Origin: CAZEAN01 sp964510225
GTDB lineage: Bacteria > Planctomycetota > Planctomycetia > Isosphaerales > Isosphaeraceae
DNA length: 25,286 bases
Assembly: GCA_964510225.1 (NCBI GenBank)
Contig: CAZEAN010000084.1
Coordinates: 1 to 25,286 of the forward strand
Direction: 5' to 3'
Part shown: positions 8,358 to 17,029 of the stretch, one piece after another
How the letters are laid out: every line of letters begins with the position of its first letter
Position numbering within the stretch: position 1 is the stretch's first letter
Translations under genes and position numbers: made by a program
Notes under the pieces: generated by a model
What the model saw: only the letters and a program-made list of their open reading frames with translations
Told to the model about the DNA's origin: nothing
The model's database searches: none

Positions 8358-8872
8358 GTCGATTGCTCCAAAACAAATGACGATTGCAGTAATTTAAGGC
8401 GTGATCGCGCTTGGCAGATAGCTGAAACCTTGGATGTGTTTGCAGCATCATGTTCGTTATTCATGTTCTTGTTGGTAGCCGACACTGCGGTGACGCTGTG
8501 CGGGCGAGATTCTTCCTGAGGTGAAGCGATCTTCAAGGTCTCTGTCACGATTGGATTGTTCTGATCTTTCGATGGCCAATCGAACCGTTGAATCAAGATC
8601 AGGAGACTCGCGGCGATCGAGATCGCGATTGGTAGGATCGTGTGCAGCAACGATCCCTGTCGGCGTTTCTGTTGCCAGTGGTCAAGGGCAAGGGTGACGT
8701 AACGGCCGCCCGGATCCGGTTCGTCGAGCTGTCGGATTCGATCCCAAACCGTCTCCATGCTCCTGGGGTTGCTCGACAGGTCGAATGCACCGTAGGTTTC
8801 AGAAGCCTGATGGAAGCCGTTCCGTTGTGTCTGTTGTTGGTTCAAGCCATTGTCGGAGTCGTTCTTTGGCAT
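8354..8872 (-). CDS. Single-pass membrane protein, possible anti-sigma factor
   Basis: This product of up to 172 residues has one clear transmembrane helix at about 76-96 (LLHTILPIAISIAASLLILI). A hydrophilic, probably cytoplasmic N-terminal part precedes it, and about 75 Ser/Asn/Lys-rich residues follow. I see no zinc-binding H-x3-C-x2-C anti-sigma motif and no recognised domain. It lies directly after an ECF sigma factor gene and overlaps the next gene by 4 bp, which is the arrangement expected of a membrane anti-sigma factor; that role is inferred from context only. The start is uncertain. The ATG at 8872 gives a 74-bp overlap with the sigma gene. The ATG at 8758 (METVWDRIRQL...) avoids the overlap, and the helix is present either way, but its AGGAG sits only one base before the codon. 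Confidence 0.65.
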   Translation of the reverse strand: MPKNDSDNGLNQQQTQRNGFHQASETYGAFDLSSNPRSMETVWDRIRQLDEPDPGGRYVTLALDHWQQKRRQGSLLHTILPIAISIAASLLILIQRFDWPSKDQNNPIVTETLKIASPQEESRPHSVTAVSATNKNMNNEHDAANTSKVSAICQARSRLKLLQSSFVLEQST

Positions 8873-9374
8873 TGTGCATACGTCCCAAGACCGTGTTCAG
8901 CGGGGCTCCTGTTATCTCCGCAATTTCCCGAAAACTGAGGTCTGACTTGAGTCTCATCCAGACCACCTCCCGTTCCACGTCGGGGAGGCGTTGGATGGTG
9001 TCTCGGATGCTCTCAACCTCTTCTTGGCGGACGACGGGGTGATCCTCGAAACGCTCGGAATCGTTTAGCAAGGCGTTGCTCTGATCGTGGAGACTGACCA
9101 CCGGTCGTGTTCGCCAGCGATTGAGCACCTCACGACGGGCAATCTGGAACAGCCAGGCCCGAAACCGGCCTTCGCCCCGGAATTGATCGAGATTTTCTAA
9201 GGCACGAAGCAAGGTCTCCTGGATTGCGTCGTCAACGTCGGGGCCTGATCGCAGCACTTGACTTAGGTAACTGAACAACGCCTGTTCATGTGCCAAGAGC
9301 AATCGGGCCGCCGATTCACGGTCACCCTGGGATGCCCGGCGCACCAACTCGGCTTCTTCGTTAAGTTCACTCAT
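8799..9374 (-). CDS. RNA polymerase ECF-type sigma factor
   Basis: The 191-residue protein has the two-domain ECF layout. Region 2 spans about residues 20-90, with DVDDAIQETLLRALENL and the DNA-contacting RFRAWLFQIARREVLNRWR. A short linker follows, then region 4 at about 127-178, with LPDVEREVVWMRLKSDLSFREIAEIT and the helix-turn-helix ending NTVLGRMHNAKERLR. No extra C-terminal regulatory domain is fused. It directs RNA polymerase to a small regulon. Because it heads the operon with the DUF1592/DUF1552 genes, that operon is a likely target, possibly autoregulated. AAAGG about 10 bases before the ATG at 9374 supports this start. The gene is divergent from the second exported-protein operon that starts at 9878. 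Confidence 0.92.
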   Translation of the reverse strand: MSELNEEAELVRRASQGDRESAARLLLAHEQALFSYLSQVLRSGPDVDDAIQETLLRALENLDQFRGEGRFRAWLFQIARREVLNRWRTRPVVSLHDQSNALLNDSERFEDHPVVRQEEVESIRDTIQRLPDVEREVVWMRLKSDLSFREIAEITGAPLNTVLGRMHNAKERLRQWLEPTTDTTERLPSGF

Positions 9375-9877
9375 GCGATCGACCTTTGAGTTCTACCCTA
9401 GCAAGACGGGCGATTCCGCCGTTTATTGTCGAGATGCTGTAAATCAGGAAGAACTGAGGGTGATTTTGAGATACCGAGCTTTGTTTTGTCCCGTGCAGCA
9501 AAGTGATCAAGAAGGCATCCGAACTTGATCAAGCTTCTTTCGTCATCCTCAGAATCTTGGATCCGACGGGATCTGCGGAAGTAAACGGAGAATCCACCTG
9601 AAAGAGGATCCACAAGGAAATGCCTTACGAAGTGATCCCATTTTCCATTTTCCGAGGATCTGACTGACTTCGGTCGAGAGTCGTGATTTTTCTTGTTTTT
9701 ATTTGTTGATCTGATGCGCTAATGCACGTGAGACATTGAGAAGGCGAAACGGTCTGTACGAGATTTGCGAAAACCTCATCAATACTTCACTTTGAGATGG
9801 GAACGAAGTGGTGTCTAATGCTAGTTCGAAAAGGAAACAAACACGCCAAAGGAACCGCTTACTAAGAGCGTGAAGCG
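9375..9877. other. Divergent intergenic region between the two exported-protein operons
   Basis: About 500 bp separate the sigma factor start (minus) from the DNRLRE-type gene start (plus). Short open frames inside are Arg/Ser-rich and look like chance. It must contain both operon promoters. The best plus-strand candidate is listed separately (9792-9819). I could not recognise an ECF-type promoter for the minus operon. Confidence 0.5.
9792..9819 (+). promoter_or_regulatory. Candidate sigma-70 type promoter for the plus-strand operon
   Basis: TTGAGA (9792-9797) and TCTAAT (9814-9819) each match five of six consensus bases and are separated by 16 bp. The expected transcription start would be near 9826, about 50 bp before the ATG at 9878. 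Found by eye only. Confidence 0.4.
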
Positions 9878-10570
9878 ATGAGCAGCGCAATGACCATTGG
9901 ACTTACAGTCTCGCTTCTTCTTGCTCTTGCAGGGGAGTCCGTCCCAAGAGCAACGGTCGAGTCCACCAAGGTGACCTTCCAGCATGGCGTCAAAGGATAT
10001 CAGGGGACGGTGGAGACCGAACTCTGGGAGGTTGCTCCATCGACTCGGATGGACACGAATGACCGTGTGACCGTCGACGGTAACAACAGCGGTGGGATTA
10101 GCCAAGTCTTGATGCGATTCGACGGCGTGATTGGGCCTGAAGCAGGGCAAATTCCTCGGGGTGCTCGGATCGAGCAAGCGACGCTTACCCTGACCGCATT
10201 TGATCCTGGCTCAACCGTAAGCCTTCATCAGATGCTGATTCCGTGGGATGCTTCAAGTACCTGGGATCGGCTCGTCGGCGGTGTGGCCCGCGACGGTTTT
10301 GAGGCGGCAAATGCACGCGATGACTTTACCTTTGGTAACTTGATCAACGCTCGACAGTCGTTCGACTTCAACGTCAAGAACTCGGTTCAAGCCTGGGCTG
10401 ATGGTCGAAAGAACTACGGCTGGGTCTTCGATAATGCCGGTGGCAACGGTTGGGATTTCTTTACATCAGAATCCGATGATGTCGCTTACCGGCCACTCCT
10501 TCAAGTCACGTTCGAACCTCCTCCGATCTTTCTGAAGACCGAAGTTGCCGCACCGAATCCCCAGGATTAA
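9878..10570 (+). CDS. Secreted DNRLRE-type (CBM96-like) beta-sandwich protein
   Basis: The 230-residue product has an N-terminal hydrophobic segment (MTIGLTVSLLLALAG), consistent with secretion. The mature part reads like a DNRLRE-type domain: an opening strand (STKVTFQHGVKGYQGTVETE), SQVLMRFDGVIGP where families show 'LLRFDLS', GARIEQATLTLTAFD, then the W-containing SSTWDRL, a V-x-x-W segment (NSVQAWADGRKNYGWVF), and a terminal YRPLLQVTFE strand. These modules are usually extracellular carbohydrate-binding or adhesion units. No catalytic domain is attached, so it is probably a stand-alone binding protein. The C-terminal PPPIFLKTEVAAPNPQD has no motif. It is the first gene of the plus-strand series, with about 100 bp before the DUF1501 gene. 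An alternative start is the ATG at 9890 (second Met), with little effect on the product. Confidence 0.65.
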   Translation: MSSAMTIGLTVSLLLALAGESVPRATVESTKVTFQHGVKGYQGTVETELWEVAPSTRMDTNDRVTVDGNNSGGISQVLMRFDGVIGPEAGQIPRGARIEQATLTLTAFDPGSTVSLHQMLIPWDASSTWDRLVGGVARDGFEAANARDDFTFGNLINARQSFDFNVKNSVQAWADGRKNYGWVFDNAGGNGWDFFTSESDDVAYRPLLQVTFEPPPIFLKTEVAAPNPQD

Positions 10571-10656
10571 GTTAAACGTCAACCATCTTCGTTCAGGCTG
10601 ATCACGTATTGAATCAACACGTTTCAAGTCAGATCCCGTTTGTCCTTGCAGAATTC

Positions 10657-10663
10657 GAGGGAG
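10657..10663 (+). promoter_or_regulatory. Shine-Dalgarno site that fixes the DUF1501 start
   Basis: GAGGGAG is followed by six bases and the ATG at 10670. This strongly favours 10670 over the upstream in-frame TTG at 10640. Confidence 0.75.
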
Positions 10664-10669
10664 TTTTTA

Positions 10670-12007
10670 ATGCCAGCGCTACCAAACCACGACGCCGGAA
10701 CTGAGCCAGGACATGATCTGCTTCGAGGGCGACGGGCCTTCCTGAAAGTCGGCGTCGTGGGAGGATTGGGGCTCTCCCTTGGAGATGTCCTTCGGATCGA
10801 AGCTCAAGGTGCAGAGCGATCCGGTCGTAAGATCACCCCGAAGGCAAAGTCGATTATTCACTTAGCTCTTTCAGGGGGGATGGCGCACCAAGAGTCGTTC
10901 GACCCCAAGCCCGAAGCGCCCCTGGATTATCGAGGTGAACTCGACGCGATTGAAACCAAGATTCCTGGCGTCTATTTCGGTCAACACCTTGTAAAGACAG
11001 CAGCATTGGCTGATCGGCTTGCGGTGATCCGGTCGATGTCACACACCGAAGCCGAGCACCAACGTGGTGAACACAGCATGTTCACTGGCTATCAGCCGTC
11101 CCCTGCTCTGGTCTACCCGAGTTTCGGTGCGGTGACTTCGGAAAAGCTCGGCCCTCGGGGTGATCTCCCGCCTTATATCTGTATTCCGAACCCGCCAAGC
11201 ACTTTCGCGGGTAGCGGCTTTTTGAGCCGTTCTTACGGACCATTCAGCGTTGGTTCTGACCCCGCACGGCGTGGTTTCCAAGTTCGAGACCTCAACCTTC
11301 CCGAAGGAATTGACACCAATCGAGCTGATCGTCGTCGCGGTCTCCGAGGGTTGATCGATCAGCACTTCTCGGATCTAGAATCATCTGATCAACTTGATGC
11401 CACTGACTCGTTCTACGAACGGGCTTACGCGATGATCAGCTCGCCAGAGGCGCGGAATGCATTTGATCTAGAGGCGGAGTCAAATGAGACCAGAGACGCT
11501 TATGGACGACGGGGCCTTGGTCCTCGGATGCTACTGGCACGTCGCCTGATCGAAGCTGGCGTCCGCTATGTCTCGCTGAGTCTGGAAGGTTGGGATTCAC
11601 ACATTTATCACTTCCGTCGAGTCGGTTATCTGATGCCGAATCTCGACCAAGCACTCGCGGGCTTGATTGCGGATCTCGAAGAACGTGGTCTGCTCGACGA
11701 AACCTTGATTCTGGTAACGACCGAGTTTGGTCGGACTCCAAAGGTCAACTCAGGTGCAGGACGTGACCACTGGCCTCGAGTTTTCAGCATCGCAATGGCT
11801 GGTGGCGGTATCAAGGGTGGTTACGTCCACGGTGCCTCCGACGCCTTGGCCGCCGACCCCGCAGAGAAACCCGTCACAATTGCCGACTATGCTGCGACCC
11901 TCTACCAACTCCTCGGGATCGATCCCGAATCAGATCTCTTGGCCCCCGGCGGTCGTCCGATTCCGATTGCAAATCGAGGACGGGTCATCACGGATCTCTT
12001 GGCTTAA
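10670..12007 (+). CDS. DUF1501 family Tat-exported protein
   Basis: The 445-residue product has the DUF1501 layout. A twin-arginine signal (RGRRAFLKVGVVGGLGLSLG, about residues 19-38) comes first. The family blocks follow: KSIIHLALSGGMAHQESFDPKPEAP (about 53-78), IRSMSHTEAEHQRGEHSMFTGY (about 120-142), YVSLSLEGWDSH (about 304-315), and near the end ILVTTEFGRTPKVNSGAGRDHWP. The last is the metal-site-like region shared with alkaline phosphatase/sulfatase-fold enzymes. The family is typically encoded beside DUF1549/DUF1553 proteins, as here. The biochemical reaction is not established. The stop is almost contiguous with the next gene, so they are surely co-transcribed. Confidence 0.92.
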   Translation: MPALPNHDAGTEPGHDLLRGRRAFLKVGVVGGLGLSLGDVLRIEAQGAERSGRKITPKAKSIIHLALSGGMAHQESFDPKPEAPLDYRGELDAIETKIPGVYFGQHLVKTAALADRLAVIRSMSHTEAEHQRGEHSMFTGYQPSPALVYPSFGAVTSEKLGPRGDLPPYICIPNPPSTFAGSGFLSRSYGPFSVGSDPARRGFQVRDLNLPEGIDTNRADRRRGLRGLIDQHFSDLESSDQLDATDSFYERAYAMISSPEARNAFDLEAESNETRDAYGRRGLGPRMLLARRLIEAGVRYVSLSLEGWDSHIYHFRRVGYLMPNLDQALAGLIADLEERGLLDETLILVTTEFGRTPKVNSGAGRDHWPRVFSIAMAGGGIKGGYVHGASDALAADPAEKPVTIADYAATLYQLLGIDPESDLLAPGGRPIPIANRGRVITDLLA

Positions 12008-12043
12008 TTGCCGCACATGGCACCAATCTCTGACGACACCCCC

Positions 12044-14518
12044 ATGATGTTCAGACTTGATACCTTTTTTCGGACCGGTGGCTCCTTCCTCATCTTCTGG
12101 GTGGTTGGAGCCGGAGCCCTGCGCGCTCAGGGGGTTGAGCTTGACCAAGTCACCCCCTCGGCTGTTCAACGTGGTGCCGTTGCCGACTTTAGATTCCTCG
12201 GCGAGAATCTCGGGAATGTCGAAGAGATCGTTTTTGGACCTAATATCAACGGCGTTACTGTAACTGATCTCAACTCCGTTGATAATGAGACGGTGAGTGC
12301 TCGCCTCACTGTTGACGCTGATACTCCGGTTGGTTGGGTGCCTCTCTGGATAAGGACCGAGGCCGGATTCTCAAATCCTCGGACACTCCGGATTACCCCG
12401 TTTCCGACCCAAACAGAGTCGGAGCCAAACGAGCCGGAGAGCGGCTCGCAGTCAGTGACACTTGAGTCGAGCGTTCTCGGGGTCATTGATGATCGTGATC
12501 GTGACGCCTTCGAGGTCCAGCTGGAAGCAGGCGAGCGCTTCTCTGCCGAAGTGACTGCCGTTGGCCTTTCCGCCGACCCAATCGATGCTCACCTAACGAT
12601 TGTGGATCCCGACGGGGCAATGATTGCAACTTCAGACGATAATCCGCTCCTCGGGCTAGACCCTTATGTGTCAATCGTAGCCCAGAGGACTGGTTCCTAC
12701 ACCATCATTGTCAGAGAAAGCACCTATCGAGGAAGTCCCGAGAGCCGCTACGTACTCCACGTCGGACGGTTTCTGAGGCCATCCGTACCTTATCCTCTGG
12801 GAGGGCTTGCTGGTACTGACCTTGAACTCGCGTTGCTCGACCGAACGGGAACAATTGGTAAGTCCTCAATCAGCCTTCCTCCATCGCCGAGTTCCGCGTT
12901 TCCGGTCTTCCCTCGAAGATCTATCGATGGACCAGTTCCACCTTCAGCGGTCTTGATCCGGGTATCGGACAAGCCGAATCTACTTGAACTGGAGCCGAAC
13001 AATTCTAGGCCTGAGGCGAATGACGTCGGACCTCAGCCCTTGGTCGCGATCAACGGGATCATTGAGGAGGATGGAGATCTCGATCTGTTTCGACTTCAGG
13101 TAACGCCTGGCGCAGAACTTCAATTCGACGTGATTGCCAGGCAACTCCACTCACCAATCGATCCTTACCTCCGCGCCGTTGATTCCCAAGGAAAGCTCCT
13201 CGGTGAAAATGATGATTCGATCACTGGGCACGACAGCTCGTTGCGTTTGATCGGTCCTGAGGAAGGGATTTTATTTGTAGAAGTCAGTGATCATCGTGGC
13301 CGGGGTGGTGCGGATTACGTTTACCGGGTTGAGGTCTCTGAGCCTTCTCCAAGCCTTCAGCTTTCGGTGGCGACATCGTCGATGGCAACGGCAGAAGGTC
13401 GGTCGATCGCTGTCCCTCAAGGCAATCGAAGTCTTGTCCTCGTAGGCGCTCAGAGGGTTGGGGTCGAAGGACCTGTAACCCTGGGAATAACCGATCTTCC
13501 TGAGGGAGTTCGGTTGATCGGATCCCCAACGATGACAGATGGAGTTCCCTTCACCCCGTTGGTCCTTGAAGCGATTCCAGATGCTAGACTATCGAGCGGA
13601 TTCGCGCGGGTCCAAGGTGACTGTAACGGAGTCGCTGGTCGCTTTGGGCTCCGGGTCCCCTTGACCGTTGGACCAGGAGGGATCATAGACCACGAAATCA
13701 AGCTTGAGCGCCTTCCTGTAGCCGTTGTGGAGGAGGCTCTTGTATCGATCGGAGAAGTGAAGCTGCTTGCCCCGCTCGTCGCCGATGGTGGCACTGAACT
13801 TGTTGTGAATCTGGAGATTGACAGATTCTTCGATGGAACCTTGCGGCTTCGGGTCCCCTTCCTTCCTCCTTGGGTGACCAGCCCTGGAGAGATTGAGGTA
13901 GAGGAAGGAGAGACAAGGGTTACTATCCCCTTGGAATCGTCCTCAGAAGCTCGTGGAGGTCCCTGGCCGATTGTGGTCGAAGCGGTTGCGGAACTTGAGG
14001 ATAATCAAACAGTCCGAGTCGCTTCCAAGCCTCTGCCACTCACGATCGAGCCCCCGGCATTTGCGATCACCTTAGCCGAGGTCGCTGCACCATTGGGTGG
14101 GCAAGCTGAACTCCCCTGTACGATCACGCCAATGGCCCCAAGCTCCTTCACCTCGAAGGTGACTGGTTCCTCGGAGATAACGGTCGAACTCGCTGGACTC
14201 CCCTCTGGTGTCCGGTCTGAACCCGTTACAGTCCTTCCCGATCTCCTTAAGGATACGGTTAGAGTGAAGCTTCCGGTCACGGTTGAGCCTGGTGCGGTCC
14301 GGGGTCTCTCGGAAGGAATTTACGCAAAGCTCTCCATTCCCACGGGAGCAAGCGACGAACATCGCCAGTGGCACTATGGTGGTCGTGGGAGTCGACTCCA
14401 GATTATCGATACTGTCGATGCTTCAGAGACGAGTGATTCACGCCCCCAATCCAAACTGGATGCACTCCGAAGCCGTCGCCGTCCCGGTGACGATACTGAG
14501 CAGAACCCACTTCAATGA
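12044..14518 (+). CDS. Secreted protein with two PPC (pre-peptidase C-terminal) domains
   Basis: The 824-residue product starts with a signal peptide (MMFRLDTFFRTGGSFLIFWVVGAGALRAQG). An IPT/TIG-like opening domain follows (VELDQVTPSAVQRGAVADFRFLGENLG). Two PPC-type beta-sandwich domains are visible. The first begins ESEPNEPESG and contains VIDDRDRDAFEVQLEAGERF and ending PESRYVLHVGRF. The second begins LELEPNNSRPEANDV and contains GIIEEDGDLDLFRLQVTPGAEL and ADYVYRVEVSE. The C-terminal third is beta-rich without recognised motifs. There is no protease domain, so this is a binding or scaffold protein, usual beside DUF1501 and DUF1549/1553 genes in Planctomycetota. The start is uncertain: the frame is open from a TTG at 12008, with an ATG at 12017; 12044 gives the best signal peptide. 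None has a clear ribosome-binding site. The stop overlaps the next ATG (ATGA at 14515-14518). Confidence 0.85.
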   Translation: MMFRLDTFFRTGGSFLIFWVVGAGALRAQGVELDQVTPSAVQRGAVADFRFLGENLGNVEEIVFGPNINGVTVTDLNSVDNETVSARLTVDADTPVGWVPLWIRTEAGFSNPRTLRITPFPTQTESEPNEPESGSQSVTLESSVLGVIDDRDRDAFEVQLEAGERFSAEVTAVGLSADPIDAHLTIVDPDGAMIATSDDNPLLGLDPYVSIVAQRTGSYTIIVRESTYRGSPESRYVLHVGRFLRPSVPYPLGGLAGTDLELALLDRTGTIGKSSISLPPSPSSAFPVFPRRSIDGPVPPSAVLIRVSDKPNLLELEPNNSRPEANDVGPQPLVAINGIIEEDGDLDLFRLQVTPGAELQFDVIARQLHSPIDPYLRAVDSQGKLLGENDDSITGHDSSLRLIGPEEGILFVEVSDHRGRGGADYVYRVEVSEPSPSLQLSVATSSMATAEGRSIAVPQGNRSLVLVGAQRVGVEGPVTLGITDLPEGVRLIGSPTMTDGVPFTPLVLEAIPDARLSSGFARVQGDCNGVAGRFGLRVPLTVGPGGIIDHEIKLERLPVAVVEEALVSIGEVKLLAPLVADGGTELVVNLEIDRFFDGTLRLRVPFLPPWVTSPGEIEVEEGETRVTIPLESSSEARGGPWPIVVEAVAELEDNQTVRVASKPLPLTIEPPAFAITLAEVAAPLGGQAELPCTITPMAPSSFTSKVTGSSEITVELAGLPSGVRSEPVTVLPDLLKDTVRVKLPVTVEPGAVRGLSEGIYAKLSIPTGASDEHRQWHYGGRGSRLQIIDTVDASETSDSRPQSKLDALRSRRRPGDDTEQNPLQ

Positions 14519-17007
14519 GCCCTCCAAAATCCGTCGATCAGACTGTGTCGGAGCGATTGGTCATGCGTTCGAACCCGAACTTGATTTCGAAGCTGTCATG
14601 GGCCTGCATCGTTGGGCTCTGGTGTTGTGCGGGGCAGTTGGCGGCCTCAGAGACGGTTCAAGATCTCCGGGTCTTCCCGGAAGCGATCAACCTTGAAGGA
14701 CCGCGCGATTTGCAATCAATTGTAGTGCAAGCAATCGAGAAGGATGGGATCACCCGAGACATTACAGCAGGGGTTGAATTCAGCGTTGCCGACCCTGGCC
14801 TGATCCGAATCGAGGGAGGGCTAATCGAACCGGTTGCCAACGGAACAACCACGATCACCATCGCGGCTGACAAGAGAAAGATTGGGGTCCCTGTCACTGT
14901 CTCGATGTTCGATGAACCACCTTCGACAAGCTTCAAGCTCGATGTGATGCCGGTGTTCACCCGGGCGGGTTGTAACACGGGCAAATGCCATGGCTCGGCC
15001 CGAGGGCAGGATGGCTTCCGCCTCTCGCTCTTTGGGTACGACCCCTCGGGTGACCTCTTCAGGATCACACGGGAGCAAGGCGGTCGACGGTTAAACTTCT
15101 CCGACCCAGAGGCGAGCCTCCTCCTCACGAAAGCGACCGGTGCGGTACGTCACACAGGAGGTCGCCGGATGATGCCGTCGAGCCCCTTGTACCATCGTGT
15201 CTTGGACTGGATCGAAGCTGGCGCTCCCGACGATTCGTCCGATCTCCCTACACCGACCGGTATCAAAGTCCTTCCGGAGAAGCTGACAGTCCTACCAGGT
15301 CAGCGTCACCGGCTCACCGTCCTCGCAACTTATTCGGACGGATCGGACCGTGATGTGACTCGCTTAGCTCGATTCCTGACTAACGATGAGGGCAAAGCGG
15401 CGATCTCTAATGATGGTGTTGTCAGCGCTGGGACTCGGGGCGAAGCCTATGTGATGGCCCGGTTCGCTACGTTTGTGGTCGGGACCCGAGTTGCAGTCGT
15501 CCCAAATGATCCTGCACTTGCCAACTTCACCCTGCCCGAAGGGACCCACCCCCTTGATACCTTGGTGAATGCCAAGCTCGAACAACTCAAGATCGAGCCC
15601 AATGGGCCTACAGACGATGCTTCGTTTGCTCGTCGGGCGTTCCTCGACCTTATTGGACTACTCCCCGATCCGGAAGAGCTGCAGGACTTCGTCGCGGATC
15701 GCGATCCAAATAAGCGAGAAGAGCTTGTCGATGCACTCCTCACTCGTGACGAATTTGCCGATCTCTGGTGTCTAAAGTGGGCCGACTTGCTTCAGATTCG
15801 GTCAACTGAAGAAGTCGGACCCAAGGGCGTACAGCTTTATCATCGCTGGCTCCTCGACGCTATTCGGGAGAATCGTCCAGTTGATGCGATGGTCCGCGAA
15901 CTCTTAACGAGCAGTGGTGGGAGTTTCCAAAACCCACCAACCAACTACTTTCAGATCGAGACCGACACTCTCCAGCTCTCTCAGAATGTCGCCCAGGTCT
16001 TTCTCGGTGCTCGGATTCAGTGCGCTCAATGCCACAATCATCCGTTTGATCGTTGGACGATGGATGACTACTACGGCTTCGCCGCACTCTTCGCAGGTGT
16101 TGGGTACAAGCCGGGCCTTGATGCTCGGGAGATCGCGATCTTTGACGAGCCCGTGGCGATCGTCCGCCATCCGGTCGACAACGAGCCGGCCACTCCTAAA
16201 CTCCTCGGCGGTCCGGTGCTCGACGACGATGGTGTCGATCGCCGTCAGATCCTCGCAGACTGGCTGACCGGTCCAGATAACCGACCGTTCGCGCGACAGA
16301 TCAGCAACCTCGCCTGGGCGCACTTCTTCGGCAAAGGGATCGTCGATCCCGTTGACGACGTTCGAGTAAGTAACCCTCCCTCGAATCCGGAATTGCTCGA
16401 CGAGCTTGCTGATCGACTGGTTGCGTACGATTTCGACTTCAGGAAGCTTGTTCGAGACATCTGCACCTCCGATGCGTACCAACGATCAACGATCGCAGTC
16501 CCAGGCAATGACTTCGAGAACCATCACTATGCCAGGGGTCCTTCAATCCGTCGGATTCGCGCCGAGGTTCTCCTCGACATTGTCTCTCAGGTTACCGAAA
16601 CCCCGAGTCGATTCGCCGGAATGCCGGAGGGTTCGCGAGCGGTGGAACTGGTTGATGGTGTGGTCTCTAACCCATTCTTGACCACCTTTGGTCGATCAGT
16701 GAGGGAAACCGTCTGTGCCTGTGAAGTCGATGTTGAACCGGATCTTTCTCAAGCCCTTCATATGATCAACGGGGATACGCTCCTTGAGAAAATCAGCGCA
16801 GGGAATCTGGTTGGTCGACTCCTGGAAGAAGGTTTCCCACCCGGTTCGATTGTCGATGAACTGTTCCTCCGATCGTTGAGTCGACTTCCTTCGGACCAAG
16901 AAAAAGCAGCGATTTTAGGATCGATCTCCGAAGTCGATCCCCAGACTGGACTGGAAGATACCTTCTGGGCCTTGCTCAATACGAAAGAATTCTTGTTTCA
17001 TCATTGA
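14515..17007 (+). CDS. DUF1549/DUF1553 protein with Big_2 domains and heme-type motifs
   Basis: This 830-residue exported protein shows the planctomycete order. An N-terminal hydrophobic segment (about 28-44) comes first, then a Big_2 immunoglobulin-like domain (about 50-130), the block AGCNTGKCHGSARGQDGFRL (151-170) with a C-x4-C-H motif typical of this family, a second Big_2 domain (about 250-330), DUF1549 (about 345-545) containing CAQCHNHPFDRW (503-514), and DUF1553 (about 575-800), ending in the family-typical LLNTKEFLFHH. Heme attachment at the CxxCH motif is inferred; the substrate is unknown. The 14515 ATG overlaps the previous stop (ATGA). The in-frame ATG at 14563, with GGAG nine bases upstream, gives a more normal signal peptide (MRSNPNLISKLSWACIVGLW) and may be the true start. 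It is usually encoded next to DUF1501, as here. Confidence 0.92.
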   Translation: MSPPKSVDQTVSERLVMRSNPNLISKLSWACIVGLWCCAGQLAASETVQDLRVFPEAINLEGPRDLQSIVVQAIEKDGITRDITAGVEFSVADPGLIRIEGGLIEPVANGTTTITIAADKRKIGVPVTVSMFDEPPSTSFKLDVMPVFTRAGCNTGKCHGSARGQDGFRLSLFGYDPSGDLFRITREQGGRRLNFSDPEASLLLTKATGAVRHTGGRRMMPSSPLYHRVLDWIEAGAPDDSSDLPTPTGIKVLPEKLTVLPGQRHRLTVLATYSDGSDRDVTRLARFLTNDEGKAAISNDGVVSAGTRGEAYVMARFATFVVGTRVAVVPNDPALANFTLPEGTHPLDTLVNAKLEQLKIEPNGPTDDASFARRAFLDLIGLLPDPEELQDFVADRDPNKREELVDALLTRDEFADLWCLKWADLLQIRSTEEVGPKGVQLYHRWLLDAIRENRPVDAMVRELLTSSGGSFQNPPTNYFQIETDTLQLSQNVAQVFLGARIQCAQCHNHPFDRWTMDDYYGFAALFAGVGYKPGLDAREIAIFDEPVAIVRHPVDNEPATPKLLGGPVLDDDGVDRRQILADWLTGPDNRPFARQISNLAWAHFFGKGIVDPVDDVRVSNPPSNPELLDELADRLVAYDFDFRKLVRDICTSDAYQRSTIAVPGNDFENHHYARGPSIRRIRAEVLLDIVSQVTETPSRFAGMPEGSRAVELVDGVVSNPFLTTFGRSVRETVCACEVDVEPDLSQALHMINGDTLLEKISAGNLVGRLLEEGFPPGSIVDELFLRSLSRLPSDQEKAAILGSISEVDPQTGLEDTFWALLNTKEFLFHH

Positions 17008-17029
17008 TTGATCAAAGGTTGTTCGCACT

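Noticed and set aside
10640..10669. TTG start ten codons upstream for the DUF1501 gene
   Set aside because: The ATG at 10670 has a near-perfect Shine-Dalgarno (GAGGGAG, six-base spacing), and the upstream codons cover that site.
15904..16482. 192-codon minus-strand frame inside the DUF1549/DUF1553 gene
   Set aside because: Antisense shadow of a gene with strong family motifs; no ribosome-binding site.
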